Below, in pieces: positions 1 to 6,689 of a stretch of 25,511 nucleotides of DNA (positions within the stretch are counted from its first letter, which is position 1; every line of letters begins with the position of its first letter). The position numbers were made by a program, and so were the translations under genes. Source of the DNA: a virus; IMG/VR virus record IMGVR_UViG_3300033996_002819, positions 1 through 25,511 of that record, one strand, 5' to 3'. A model generated the notes under the pieces. That model searched no databases, was not told the origin of the DNA, and saw only the letters and a list, made by a program, of their open reading frames with translations.

Positions 1-11
1 CCTGGATAAAT

Positions 12-305
12 ATGAGTGTAGAAGGTTCTAAAACACATGTTTGCCGTGATTGTTATTTTAGCCCTAAGCACGACACTTTTGTTAAAGAATTTTTTGTAAA
101 AGAAGCGGTTTATACCGAGCAGTTTGATTTAGACTATAAAAAATATCTTGATGAAAAAGCTGAAGAAATGGCACAAAAATATGGAATATCTAAAGAAAAC
201 ATTATAGAAATCAATAATAAAATTAATGAATTAAAACAAGAATTTTCTTTGAATTATTTTAAAAAAATAATTCAAGAGCTAGTTGAGGATTCGGAGAAAA
301 AATAG
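12..305 (+). CDS. Small CxxC protein of unknown function, possibly the 3' end of a longer gene
   Basis: I do not recognise this 97-residue protein. Its N-terminal part carries one CxxC pair (Cys11 and Cys14, CRDC). The rest is a charged, helix-prone stretch rich in Lys and Glu (about residues 40-95) that could form a coiled coil. A single CxxC pair is half of a typical zinc site, so metal binding would need a partner or residues outside the window. The frame stays open to the left edge: the three codons before the ATG are sense codons reading Trp-Ile-Asn. The ATG at 12 has only a weak purine stretch upstream. The true start may therefore lie outside the window. The stop overlaps the GTG start of the aminotransferase by one base, which suggests translational coupling and a shared transcript. 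Confidence 0.6.
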   Translation: MSVEGSKTHVCRDCYFSPKHDTFVKEFFVKEAVYTEQFDLDYKKYLDEKAEEMAQKYGISKENIIEINNKINELKQEFSLNYFKKIIQELVEDSEKK

Positions 306-1288
306 TGGTAGAAGAATTTAAATTTTGTTGGGGAGAGCCTTACTGCGTTAGGGAAGCCTTAAAACATTATTACAAGAAAAAATATCATACTCAGGTGGAT
401 ATTGATTCAATCAAATACCAGCCTTATGAGGGTGATCTTGAATTAGTTAAATTAACAAAAAAGTTTGTTAAAGATACGACGGGTGTGGAATATAAGCATT
501 TAATAATAACAAACGGAACAACCGGTGCTTTAAATATAGTGCTAAGATCTTTGCAGCGTAAACACGGATATAAAAATTGTTACATACATAAATATCATTT
601 TTCATTTTATCCAACTATTATAAGCAAAAATAACTACACTCAAAAAATAGGGTTATACCGAAATCATGAGCTTGAACTAGGCGGAAAAGACACGGTAGGA
701 ATGGTAGACAGTCCCTCGAATCCTTCCGGGGATTTGTTATTATATACAGATACTTACAACAACATTATATGGGATAGTGTATATCATAACCCTGTTTTTA
801 TCAATACAATTCCTGTAAAACCCGATCACCGGGTTAACTGCGGCTCTTATAGTAAATGCTTTGGGATAACAGGAGCCCGAACAGGTTGGATAGCAACCAA
901 CAATGACGAGGACTATTTGTTGTTTAGAGAAGAAAACATGTACGAAAATTGTTCTTTTTCTTATTTTTCTCAAAATTTTGTTTTAGACTTAATGCAAAAT
1001 ACTGATATTGATGCTTTTATGAAATCTTCTCGTTACAGAGTAAATAACAACAGGGAAATGTTTGACAGAATATGCTACCTATTCGACGGTCAATCTGTTC
1101 CTGAAAACGGTATGTTTTATACAGTATGGGCATCTCCTTATACGATTAAATTATTAGACAAATTAAATGTCAAAACTATACAAATGGATGCTTTGGGAAA
1201 TGATAAATTCCTAAGATTTAATCTGGCACAAACAAACGATTTGACAAAAAAAGCAATTCGTTATATTATAAAAGAAGACGGAAAATAG
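305..1288 (+). CDS. PLP-dependent aminotransferase, fold type I (class I/II or alliinase/TAA1-like)
   Basis: This is a 327-residue fold-type I PLP enzyme, expected to transfer an amino group between an amino acid and a keto acid in the cytoplasm. The landmarks are visible in order: a GEP and Tyr-x-Pro-x-x-Gly substrate region (9-43), the phosphate-binding loop TNGTTGALN (69-77), the SPSNPSG turn with Asn139, Asp157 and Tyr160 for the pyridine ring, the catalytic Lys184 in GSYSKCFGITGARTGW with Arg192, and Arg304 in FLRFNLA as the likely carboxylate-binding residue. No key residue is missing. It is shorter than typical class I enzymes (about 380-400 residues) and seems to lack the N-terminal extension. 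The NPxG, Asp-x-x-Tyr and SK...G-R-GW pattern fits both the alliinase/tryptophan aminotransferase and the aspartate/aromatic aminotransferase groups, so the substrate is unknown. It starts with GTG and is coupled to the preceding gene. Confidence 0.88.
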   Translation: MVEEFKFCWGEPYCVREALKHYYKKKYHTQVDIDSIKYQPYEGDLELVKLTKKFVKDTTGVEYKHLIITNGTTGALNIVLRSLQRKHGYKNCYIHKYHFSFYPTIISKNNYTQKIGLYRNHELELGGKDTVGMVDSPSNPSGDLLLYTDTYNNIIWDSVYHNPVFINTIPVKPDHRVNCGSYSKCFGITGARTGWIATNNDEDYLLFREENMYENCSFSYFSQNFVLDLMQNTDIDAFMKSSRYRVNNNREMFDRICYLFDGQSVPENGMFYTVWASPYTIKLLDKLNVKTIQMDALGNDKFLRFNLAQTNDLTKKAIRYIIKEDGK

Positions 1289-1289
1289 A

Positions 1290-1532
1290 ATGTTTATTAA
1301 AAAAAATATCGGCAGATTTGTTTTTACGTTACGCACCGGACATATTAGTAATTTCAATATCTTACAAATAGGGATAAATACATTCTTTGGAAAACAATTA
1401 TGTATATGCTTATTAAATGTAAATTTTATTATATATTATATGAGTAAAAAAGAAGAAAAAAACTTTGCTGATATGTGCGCTGCTTTAAGCGATTCGTCCG
1501 ATAAGTGGGATGATTGGGATGGTTTAGAATAA
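1290..1532 (+). CDS. Hypothetical phage protein with acidic tail
   Basis: The 80-residue protein has a beta-rich N-terminal part (about 1-50, with an ILQIGINTFFGKQLCICLL core alternating hydrophobic and polar residues) and a very different C-terminal part (51-80) that is charged and acidic and ends in WDDWDGLE. The ATG lies one base after the aminotransferase stop, which fits the tight packing here, and a GGA sits about ten bases upstream. The alternative is a 30-codon gene starting at the internal ATG at 1440. I prefer the longer form because the N-terminal part reads like folded protein and otherwise 150 bp would be empty in a cluster with no gaps. The TAA overlaps the next ATG by one base. 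I know no function. Confidence 0.6.
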   Translation: MFIKKNIGRFVFTLRTGHISNFNILQIGINTFFGKQLCICLLNVNFIIYYMSKKEEKNFADMCAALSDSSDKWDDWDGLE

Positions 1533-1744
1533 TGAACGAATTAAAAATGTTTTTAGAAGAACACCCGCATTTAATACCTTATCAAATTCGCTTAGAAAGA
1601 GAGATGAACTTGGTTCCCGATGCCGATAGGTTAAAAGTATTAGCAAAACATATAATATATAATTTACAAGAATTAGAAACTGAGTTTAAATTGTTACAAT
1701 TAAAGTTAACGGTTATTGGAGATATTAATGAAGGCAATACTTGA
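1532..1744 (+). CDS. Small helical phage protein, unknown function
   Basis: This 70-residue protein is mostly alpha-helical by composition. It begins MNELKMFLEEHPHLIPYQIRL and continues with a leucine- and glutamate-rich helix (about 35-60). Proteins beginning with a FLEEHPHL-x-PYQ type segment occur among small phage early or accessory genes, but I cannot name a family with confidence. I chose the ATG at 1532 over an upstream in-frame ATG at 1514 because it overlaps the previous stop as TAATG, the usual coupling arrangement. It ends with TGA, the only TGA I found among the main gene calls. Its last 17 bases overlap the start of the next gene. Confidence 0.72.
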   Translation: MNELKMFLEEHPHLIPYQIRLEREMNLVPDADRLKVLAKHIIYNLQELETEFKLLQLKLTVIGDINEGNT

Positions 1745-2021
1745 ATTTGATTTAGAGGATCCTTCTGACAGAAAAACTCACGCAAGATGCGTTAATGCTA
1801 CTAATGCATACATTGCAATGCATGAGTTCGGCAATATACTCAGACAATATACTAAATACAATCATCAAATTGGAGAAGGAGCAAGGTGGGCTTTGCCAGA
1901 TGGATACCACATCTTAACAGATAAAGAATCGGAAATAGTTTGGCATGTTGTACATCATATAGCTCGTGAATATTACGATACGCTAAATGATTGCAAAGTT
2001 GATTTAGAGGATCTAGAATAA
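1728..2021 (+). CDS. Conserved small phage protein (MKAxLEFDL family), unknown function
   Basis: The 97-residue protein opens with MKAILEFDLEDPSDR followed by a helix with aromatic and basic residues (MHEFGNILRQYTKYN) and a C-terminal helix ending in VDLEDLE. This layout matches a very common small phage protein that begins MKATLEFDLPEE, has an LRxxxKY helix in the middle and a C-terminal helix ending in acidic residues. That match is from memory, not a search. No biochemical role is known to me. The ATG at 1728 is preceded by GGAG with six bases between, a clear ribosome-binding site, so I prefer it to the TTG four codons upstream at 1716. An insert of about 20 residues around GARWALPDGYHILTDKES seems longer than in the usual family. 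Confidence 0.8.
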   Translation: MKAILEFDLEDPSDRKTHARCVNATNAYIAMHEFGNILRQYTKYNHQIGEGARWALPDGYHILTDKESEIVWHVVHHIAREYYDTLNDCKVDLEDLE

Positions 2022-2038
2022 GAATTAGTAAAATAGAT

Positions 2039-2194
2039 TTGAATAAAAGATATTCAAAAAATAATATTGTTGTATGTTGTAAAGAATGTAATATTACAAA
2101 TGGCGCTTATTTTAGTTATGAAAAATTTAAAACTGTGGTATCTTTGATCAAAATACTCAGACCAGAGGATTTCTCTCTTGTTATAACGGACTAA
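2039..2194 (+). CDS. 51-residue Cys-motif protein with TTG start
   Basis: An open frame of 51 codons fills the gap between two other genes, starting from TTG. The peptide starts MNKRYSKNNIVVCCKECNIT and ends LRPEDFSLVITD. It has a CCxxC cluster (Cys13, Cys14, Cys17) in a beta-type N-terminal part, then a helix-like segment (YEKFKTVVSLIKIL) and an acidic end. The cysteine cluster could bind metal, though only three Cys are present. The frame is open upstream back past the previous stop, so ATA or ATT starts just after 2018 are possible and could add up to seven residues. No good ribosome-binding site is visible. Support comes from composition, exact filling of the gap and the stop four bases before the next start. 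Confidence 0.5.
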   Translation: MNKRYSKNNIVVCCKECNITNGAYFSYEKFKTVVSLIKILRPEDFSLVITD

Positions 2195-2197
2195 TTA

Positions 2198-2437
2198 GTG
2201 GTTTATAAAGAAAAAATGTTAAAAAGAATTAAATTAAAAAATGTTTTGCTAATACTACTAGGAATATCCATGCTTACGGTAGTTTCTAGCATACTATTTT
2301 ATATATTTTCAGTAATCCTGTTCGTATTGAACATGGCTTCTAAAATAGTTGGAGCTTTACTGGTAGGGTATAATTCTTATCATATATTTAAACAGATTAA
2401 AAATGACGAAGAAAACGAAGTACTGGACGAAGATTAA
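2198..2437 (+). CDS. Small integral membrane protein
   Basis: From GTG at 2198 the protein has 79 residues, and from ATG at 2216 it has 73. A basic N-terminus (MLKRIKLKN) precedes a long hydrophobic stretch of about 45 residues that can hold two membrane segments (around LLILLGISMLTVVSSILFYI and FSVILFVLNMASKIVGALLV). A strongly charged acidic C-terminal tail follows (KNDEENEVLDED). By the positive-inside rule the N-terminus is cytoplasmic. Size and shape are compatible with a holin or another phage membrane peptide. Nothing identifies it further, and no endolysin lies next to it in this window. Neither start has a strong ribosome-binding site. Confidence 0.68.
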   Translation: MVYKEKMLKRIKLKNVLLILLGISMLTVVSSILFYIFSVILFVLNMASKIVGALLVGYNSYHIFKQIKNDEENEVLDED

Positions 2438-2439
2438 AA

Positions 2440-2697
2440 ATGAACATAAAAAAAATTGTATTAAAAGCTCATGATGGTAAAAGCGCAATTGTTTGTAATG
2501 CAGATATTTTTTTAAAAGATAAAAATATTTTCTTTTATGCAAAAAGTGATTCTGAGATTATATCGGTAGACGTTCCCGGGTGGTTCAAAGCCGCTATTGG
2601 AGAAATTAATTGGGAGTATGTTAAAAGCAAAATAAAAGAAAAAGCCCATGTTATAGACGATGGTGAAAACGGCATGGAGCTGACTATAAATTATTAA
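2440..2697 (+). CDS. Hypothetical protein, last gene of the plus-strand cluster
   Basis: This 85-residue protein has a mixed alpha/beta look: strand-like MNIKKIVLKAHDGKSAIVC, then DKNIFFYAKSDSEIISVDV, then a helix with two tryptophans (WFKAAIGEINWEYVKSKIK) and a final strand (MELTINY). I do not recognise a family. The start follows the previous stop by two bases. Its TAA overlaps the stop of the minus-strand fibre gene: together they read TTAA on the plus strand, so the two genes converge with a four-base overlap and no room for a terminator. Confidence 0.7.
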   Translation: MNIKKIVLKAHDGKSAIVCNADIFLKDKNIFFYAKSDSEIISVDVPGWFKAAIGEINWEYVKSKIKEKAHVIDDGENGMELTINY

Positions 2698-3368
2698 ATT
2701 CTTGACCAGTCAGGCATTATGGCATCTATTCCTTGTTTTTGACAAATAACATCGTGAGGCATGGGTGTAGAAGCTTCTGAAGCTCCGTCCTGTCTAAGAC
2801 ACCCCACAAGTACTTGAGTGGTAGATACGGATGATATAGTGTTATTATTTTGAGCGCCACTGCTATGTATGGGATAAATAGGGGCTGTCACAGCAGATGG
2901 GGTTGTAGAGAATATGTTAGAAACAAAATCATACGTATACCTATATTCTGCACCGACTATAGAAATACTTGCAGCTCCTGCTATAAAATTAAAATTTTGA
3001 CTAATAACAGCTCCTCCATCTGATGCTTTAAAACTCAATATCGTCAAATTAGTTTCACCAAAATAGTATGCTTTAAAAATGTTTGAGCTTGAATTTGTAT
3101 AAAAAGCTCCTACTTTTTTATACTCGGAAAATCCAGTAGGAGATGTTGCAGAAGTAGACGCTACAAGCTTGACCGCATTACTACTTACTACTGTATAAAC
3201 ATAATAAAAAGTTGAAGCAGCGATAGTCCCTGTATCAAGACCTCCCGCTCCTGAAACAGCAGTACTTAAAGTTAGAGAACCTAGAGTAGCTGTTGTATTG
3301 CCTGTTTTTGTAAATTTTGCAAACTTATCTTGCTCTAATAGATCCGATAATGTTCTAGAAAGTGCCAT
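2694..3368 (-). CDS. Tail fibre/appendage protein
   Basis: The 224-residue protein is beta-rich and full of Ser, Thr, Ala and Gly, as phage fibre proteins are. After a short helical N-terminus (MALSRTLSDLLEQDKFAKF) there is a segment with the pattern GLDTGTIAASTFYYVYTVVSS followed by VKLVASTSA (about 40-72). I recognise this pattern as a recurrent module in tail-tip proteins, where it usually reads GLDTGxxAxSTWYYVY. The C-terminal half is probably a further beta domain near the distal tip. It would be surface-exposed on the virion and involved in host contact or fibre decoration. A good AAGGAA ribosome-binding site precedes the ATG, and the gene starts 12 bases after the preceding fibre gene. 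It is the last gene of this minus-strand run. Confidence 0.75.
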   Translation of the reverse strand: MALSRTLSDLLEQDKFAKFTKTGNTTATLGSLTLSTAVSGAGGLDTGTIAASTFYYVYTVVSSNAVKLVASTSATSPTGFSEYKKVGAFYTNSSSNIFKAYYFGETNLTILSFKASDGGAVISQNFNFIAGAASISIVGAEYRYTYDFVSNIFSTTPSAVTAPIYPIHSSGAQNNNTISSVSTTQVLVGCLRQDGASEASTPMPHDVICQKQGIDAIMPDWSRI

Positions 3369-3380
3369 ATATTATTTTCC

Positions 3381-4349
3381 TTATAGTTCTGCGTCTGCTC
3401 TAAATGTCCAAGCTGTCCAGTCGTTTATATTTGCTCCGTTAGATCTTCCCGCTGCTCCAAATACGGTATTTACATCTACTACTGATGGAGCTGAAGCGTT
3501 TTGTCCTGTTATTATCGTATAAGTCACAACAGGTACAATTCTTTTTTCTGTCTTGTAAGAACTCCACCATCTTGAAAATGTAGAAGCAGCCGTTCCGGAG
3601 GAGGCGACCATTCCAACTTCATAATATCTCTGACACAGCTGTAATTCTTCAAAAATATCTCTTCCGGCAAGTCGAAACTCAGGTTCACGAGTTTGACCCT
3701 CGTTATCTTCCTGAAGACATGCATCTGTTAACCAAAAATTATTTACTATATTATCACAAGCATTGACTTGATTTGATGTGGCAATAAAATTACCTGATTG
3801 CCAAGAGTTAGCTGATGCTCTTAAATTAGATCCGCAAGCCAATACAAAACCTAATTTTAAACCAATTCCATTAGCGTAATCCCATGTTCCAAATGAATCA
3901 TGCTGGAATCTTACAATTTTCTTTTCCCAAGTATTTGAAGCAGAAATTGTATATTCTTTAATCAAAGAACGAGTATCCGTTGCATTTCTGATGGAGATAC
4001 AGAATGTTCCGGTTTTAGTTGACTTAACCCAAAATGATAGTACAACTTTTTTATTTTTAAAACTTCTGAGTATATTCCCTTCTATTCTTTGAGATATTAA
4101 AGTATAATCATTTGCACCGATAGATACTTGAGCGGTTGTGCAGTCAGAAAGTAACGAATAAATACCGAATGCAGAAGAGGGAACATCAGAAGAACGAGAA
4201 ACAGTATGTACCATTGTGCCTGTTTTTCTATACATCCATCTATCGGCTGTATAAGTACTATCTGCAATAGCGGCAAATGAAGTATTACGTTGAAAATACG
4301 AAAAATCGCCATTTATTAAGGCATTCTTTAAATCTAATTTAACACTCAT
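3381..4349 (-). CDS. Tail appendage protein with carbohydrate-binding-like beta-sandwich
   Basis: The 322-residue protein begins with the landmark ALINGDFSYFQRNTSF...YTADRWMY (about 10-41). In phage fibre and appendage proteins a NxxxNGxFxxWQR...YTADRW signature opens a beta-sandwich, carbohydrate-binding-like domain. The domain continues with SQRIEGN (86-92), KKVVLSFWVKSTKTGTF (99-115) and LQEDNEGQTREPEFRLAGRD (211-230), then ELQLCQRYYEVG, all in the usual order. The C-terminal 80 residues after CQRYYE form a separate tail, common in this group. The likely role is binding host surface glycans at the end of a tail appendage. The ATG has AAGGAA upstream. It sits between an assembly-chaperone-like gene and another appendage gene. 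Confidence 0.8.
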   Translation of the reverse strand: MSVKLDLKNALINGDFSYFQRNTSFAAIADSTYTADRWMYRKTGTMVHTVSRSSDVPSSAFGIYSLLSDCTTAQVSIGANDYTLISQRIEGNILRSFKNKKVVLSFWVKSTKTGTFCISIRNATDTRSLIKEYTISASNTWEKKIVRFQHDSFGTWDYANGIGLKLGFVLACGSNLRASANSWQSGNFIATSNQVNACDNIVNNFWLTDACLQEDNEGQTREPEFRLAGRDIFEELQLCQRYYEVGMVASSGTAASTFSRWWSSYKTEKRIVPVVTYTIITGQNASAPSVVDVNTVFGAAGRSNGANINDWTAWTFRADAEL

Positions 4350-4456
4350 GTTTATATTCCTTGCTCAATACTTCCTCTAATTCAATGATTACTTTTTACA
4401 TATTTTTTTCTATTTTCCGTAGTCCGTATAATCCTTGAGTTCTTTTAATATACACT
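4350..4456 (-). other. Gap with fragmentary coding-like sequence
   Basis: These 107 bases between two appendage genes hold no complete gene of convincing length. On the minus strand one frame gives ECILKELKDYTDYGK before TAG. Another frame gives KVIIELEEVLSKEYKHEC, which ends by overlapping the start of the next gene and is interrupted by an upstream TAA. Both look more like protein than random AT-rich sequence, so this may be the remnant of a small decayed gene. It also supplies the ribosome-binding site of the next gene. Confidence that it was ever a gene is low. Confidence 0.25.
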
Positions 4457-4765
4457 CTATATTTTTTCTCTAGCTGTCTGTCTATCAAGAAGAAGTTGCA
4501 TATATTCTTCTGTTGATAATTTTGTAGGACAACCTAACTCAACTTGATCTCTATGTCGAATGACTTTGTAATCTGTTTCTTTTAAAAATCTTTTAGCCCA
4601 TGCTCTATCTTTTTCTTCCCGAGACACCCCTTCCACCTGCTCTAGTAGGTCCGGCGATTCCTCGGGTGCTCCGTAAATTTTATATCCTTCTGGCAGTGGC
4701 TTAAATGGAGGTTCCATTTCCATGATTATTTTTTTGCCTTCAGGTGTCTCTACTATAAATCTCAT
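4457..4765 (-). CDS. Tail fibre assembly chaperone-like protein
   Basis: The 102-residue protein has a short N-terminal beta hairpin (MRFIVETPEGKKIIMEMEPP), a Pro-rich linker and a C-terminal helical part. The helical part contains WAKRFLKETDYKVIRHRDQ (77-95 region) and LSTEEYMQLLLDRQTAREKI. The pattern RxxLxxTDYKVIRHRDQ...L...EYxxLLxxRQxxR is typical of the small tail-fibre assembly or DUF4376/Phage_tail_APC-like proteins next to fibre genes, which help fibres fold or assemble and are not always in the virion. The assignment rests on this pattern and on gene order. GGGAG precedes the ATG by five bases. The ATG overlaps a TGA of a possible small upstream frame (ATGA), which suggests coupling. 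Confidence 0.72.
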   Translation of the reverse strand: MRFIVETPEGKKIIMEMEPPFKPLPEGYKIYGAPEESPDLLEQVEGVSREEKDRAWAKRFLKETDYKVIRHRDQVELGCPTKLSTEEYMQLLLDRQTAREKI

Positions 4766-4864
4766 ATTGCTCCCAAATTCTTGTTCAGTCCGGCCGTGGT
4801 TGCTTTATTAATTTGCAGATTTGTATTGCTCTAGAAGAGCATTTAATATTTTATTAGTTGCCAT
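4762..4864 (-). pseudogene. Possible frameshifted micro-gene
   Basis: Directly after the upstream collar gene, a minus-strand ATG at 4864 (one base past that stop) opens an 18-codon frame reading MATNKILNALLEQYKSAN, which ends with two TAA codons. In the +1 frame the sequence continues as INKATTAGLNKNLGAI and ends in a TGA that overlaps the ATG of the chaperone-like gene. Both halves look like real protein, and together they would make a continuous product of about 33 residues if one base were removed. It may be a very small gene broken by one indel, a sequencing error, or a short coupling leader. It starts ATGGC like most structural genes here. Confidence 0.35.
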
Positions 4865-4865
4865 A

Positions 4866-5417
4866 TTATTCTATCCTTATTACAAAATACACGTTTGCAT
4901 TTTTAGGACGAGTTTCATTTTCACCAGCCGAAGAGGTGTTTTCTGCGATGGTACTATTCCCATAATACCCGGTTTCTGCAATCGGGTGAGATGCTTGTCC
5001 CGCTGTTTCTCCGTAAAGATTTACAGCATTGTGATTAGCTACTAAATGAAAATGTCCCTGCATAGCATGGCCTTGTACGCTTCCAACAGTATCTCCAGTA
5101 TTTCCGCCCGTATTTGCTGCTGTTCTCGATGCTCTGTCTGGATCGTTTCCAATACCGCCGTCAACGCCACGAGGGAATCTTCCTCTTAGATCTGGAATGT
5201 TTATATTTCCACCAGACGTACCCCATGCTCCACCTAAATTCTCATTAAGCTTTGCATAAGAAGATATTGCTAATGTAGAGTTATCGCAGATTCTACAGTT
5301 TGAAGGAATTTTGGTTGGAAGTCCGTACCAAAGAAATCCCCCGCCAATAGGACATCCTGTAAAGTAATCTGTATTACCTTCGTCCTGAGTTCCTCGTCTT
5401 AAAGATGTTTTTGCCAT
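4866..5417 (-). CDS. Phage tail collar domain protein (divergent paralogue)
   Basis: The 183-residue protein is a third, more divergent copy of the collar-type proteins encoded further upstream. It keeps NINIPDLRGRFPRGVDGG (71-88), the NDPDRASRTAANTGGNTGDTVGS stretch, an HxH-like GHFHLVANH segment (121-129) and the typical end ETRPKNANVYFVIRIE. The N-terminal half differs: the usual PxGYLxCDG is replaced by GGGFLWYGLPTKIPSNCRIC with two nearby Cys (41 and 44). Collar-domain proteins form trimeric knobs on short fibres and tail tips and often carry receptor-binding surfaces. The ribosome-binding site upstream of the ATG lies in a triplicated 11-bp repeat. Confidence 0.82.
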   Translation of the reverse strand: MAKTSLRRGTQDEGNTDYFTGCPIGGGFLWYGLPTKIPSNCRICDNSTLAISSYAKLNENLGGAWGTSGGNINIPDLRGRFPRGVDGGIGNDPDRASRTAANTGGNTGDTVGSVQGHAMQGHFHLVANHNAVNLYGETAGQASHPIAETGYYGNSTIAENTSSAGENETRPKNANVYFVIRIE

Positions 5418-5450
5418 ATATTTACCTTATATTTACCTTATATTTACCTT
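5418..5450 (-). repeat. Triplicated 11-bp unit carrying a ribosome-binding site
   Basis: Three perfect, uninterrupted copies of ATATTTACCTT (plus strand) lie immediately before the start codon of the collar gene. On the coding strand each unit reads AAGGTAAATAT and so carries an AAGG Shine-Dalgarno core. Only the copy nearest the ATG is at normal spacing. A fourth partial unit follows at 5451-5455. Such a repeat can gain or lose units by slippage. Confidence 0.85.
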
Positions 5451-5453
5451 ATA

Positions 5454-6686
5454 TTAATATCCTATCGCAAACCAGTAAAAAACTCCTGCAACATCATCTG
5501 TACTAGATATTTGAAATTGAGAATTACTTAAAATATTAGCACCGCCTAAAGCCCCAAACTGAGTATATGACTGCCATACTCCGAATGGTCCATGAGTAGC
5601 CTGCAATGAAAAACAAGCACTAGGGAACGCTATTGGAAAATTAGCTGTGCCAGTTGAATTTGCTGCAACCGTAAGTTGACCCCACTGCATAATTAATCCG
5701 CTAGGTAACTTCTGATATCCATTTGTTGTCAATGATGCATCAAATTGTCCTAATGCTGTTGCATTACTTGCTGAAACAGCATTTGCAACATTAAATAATT
5801 GAGCAGCATCACCATTCAAATCCGCCTTGTTTACTTCATGATCTAAAACCATATCTCCAAAAGCTCTTCTTTCAACTTCACTTGGAGATGCGCTGTAATA
5901 ATCACTTGCTTGAGTTCCTGCTACAACAGCAAGATCATCAGCAATTTTCTTAATAGAACCGCCAAGGCTCTCTATAGTTCCGATTGCATTAAAATCAGTA
6001 ATCGCTTGAACACCAAAATCCACCACAATGTCATGAGCCACCGAAACCGGTGCTACGTTAAAAACAACCGTAGTTCCAAATCCATTGCCTGAATCGACTT
6101 CATAGTAGTCTTTATCTAAAGTCGTACTTGAATTTCCTGTATTTCTATAAGCTAAAATACCGTTTACAAAAATCTTAACAATACCAATATTTTCATTTGG
6201 AAATAAATTAACTTGAAATTCTTGTGCAAGATTCAAAGTCGTTTGTCCAATAGCTAAAGTATAAGATCTAGAAACAGTTCTAGCAGAAGCTACTACTAAA
6301 TCTGAAACTGGTGCTGAATTAATTGTTCCAACGAAAATTTCTCCTGACTCCGCTCCAACTCCCTCGTAAGGACCGATTAATGATACATTATATGCATCGA
6401 TTACAAGATAATCCAATCCCTGAATTAACTTACCATTAGAGGAAGAGACAAGTTCGAGGTTCTTTTTGTTTACTGTAAGATTTGCGCCAGAAATTTCAGC
6501 CACTGTCGCCTGGGACACGGTTGGCATTTCGGCAGACGGAAGTGTTAAAGCAAGAAGGTTAATAGTAAGTTGACCCAACGTTGCCTTGTGATAAAACACC
6601 ACATTACGAGAGGCAATAGGAGGGATTCTAGATTTTGCCAGATCCTTCTTGCTGAGTGAAATGTTTGATTTAGCAATTGAACTCAT
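5454..6686 (-). CDS. Tail fibre protein with gp53-like C-terminal tip
   Basis: The 410-residue fibre has an N-terminal attachment region (about 1-150) and a beta-rich middle with LNLAQEFQVNLFPNENIGIV and KIFVNGILAYRN...DKDYYEVDSG (about 150-215), which resembles domains repeated in other tail proteins. A helical, coiled-coil-like neck follows (about 230-310). The C-terminal domain (about 325-410) reads NGYQKLPSGLIMQWG...FPIAFPSACFSLQA...VFYWFAIGY. The GYxxLPSGxIxQWG...FPxAFP...FYWxAIGY pattern identifies the putative tail fibre gp53-like C-terminal family, the receptor-binding tip of many fibres. The tip ends exactly at the stop, as in that family. The start follows the preceding collar gene by three bases and uses an AAGG ribosome-binding site overlapping that gene's end. 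Confidence 0.87.
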   Translation of the reverse strand: MSSIAKSNISLSKKDLAKSRIPPIASRNVVFYHKATLGQLTINLLALTLPSAEMPTVSQATVAEISGANLTVNKKNLELVSSSNGKLIQGLDYLVIDAYNVSLIGPYEGVGAESGEIFVGTINSAPVSDLVVASARTVSRSYTLAIGQTTLNLAQEFQVNLFPNENIGIVKIFVNGILAYRNTGNSSTTLDKDYYEVDSGNGFGTTVVFNVAPVSVAHDIVVDFGVQAITDFNAIGTIESLGGSIKKIADDLAVVAGTQASDYYSASPSEVERRAFGDMVLDHEVNKADLNGDAAQLFNVANAVSASNATALGQFDASLTTNGYQKLPSGLIMQWGQLTVAANSTGTANFPIAFPSACFSLQATHGPFGVWQSYTQFGALGGANILSNSQFQISSTDDVAGVFYWFAIGY

Positions 6687-6689
6687 AAG

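Noticed and set aside
740-973. A 77-codon minus-strand open frame
   Set aside because: It is antisense to the conserved catalytic region of the aminotransferase.
1440-1532. A separate 30-codon gene starting at the internal ATG
   Set aside because: The 80-residue frame starting at 1290 directly after the aminotransferase stop is more consistent with the gene packing. The internal start has no ribosome-binding site, though it remains possible.
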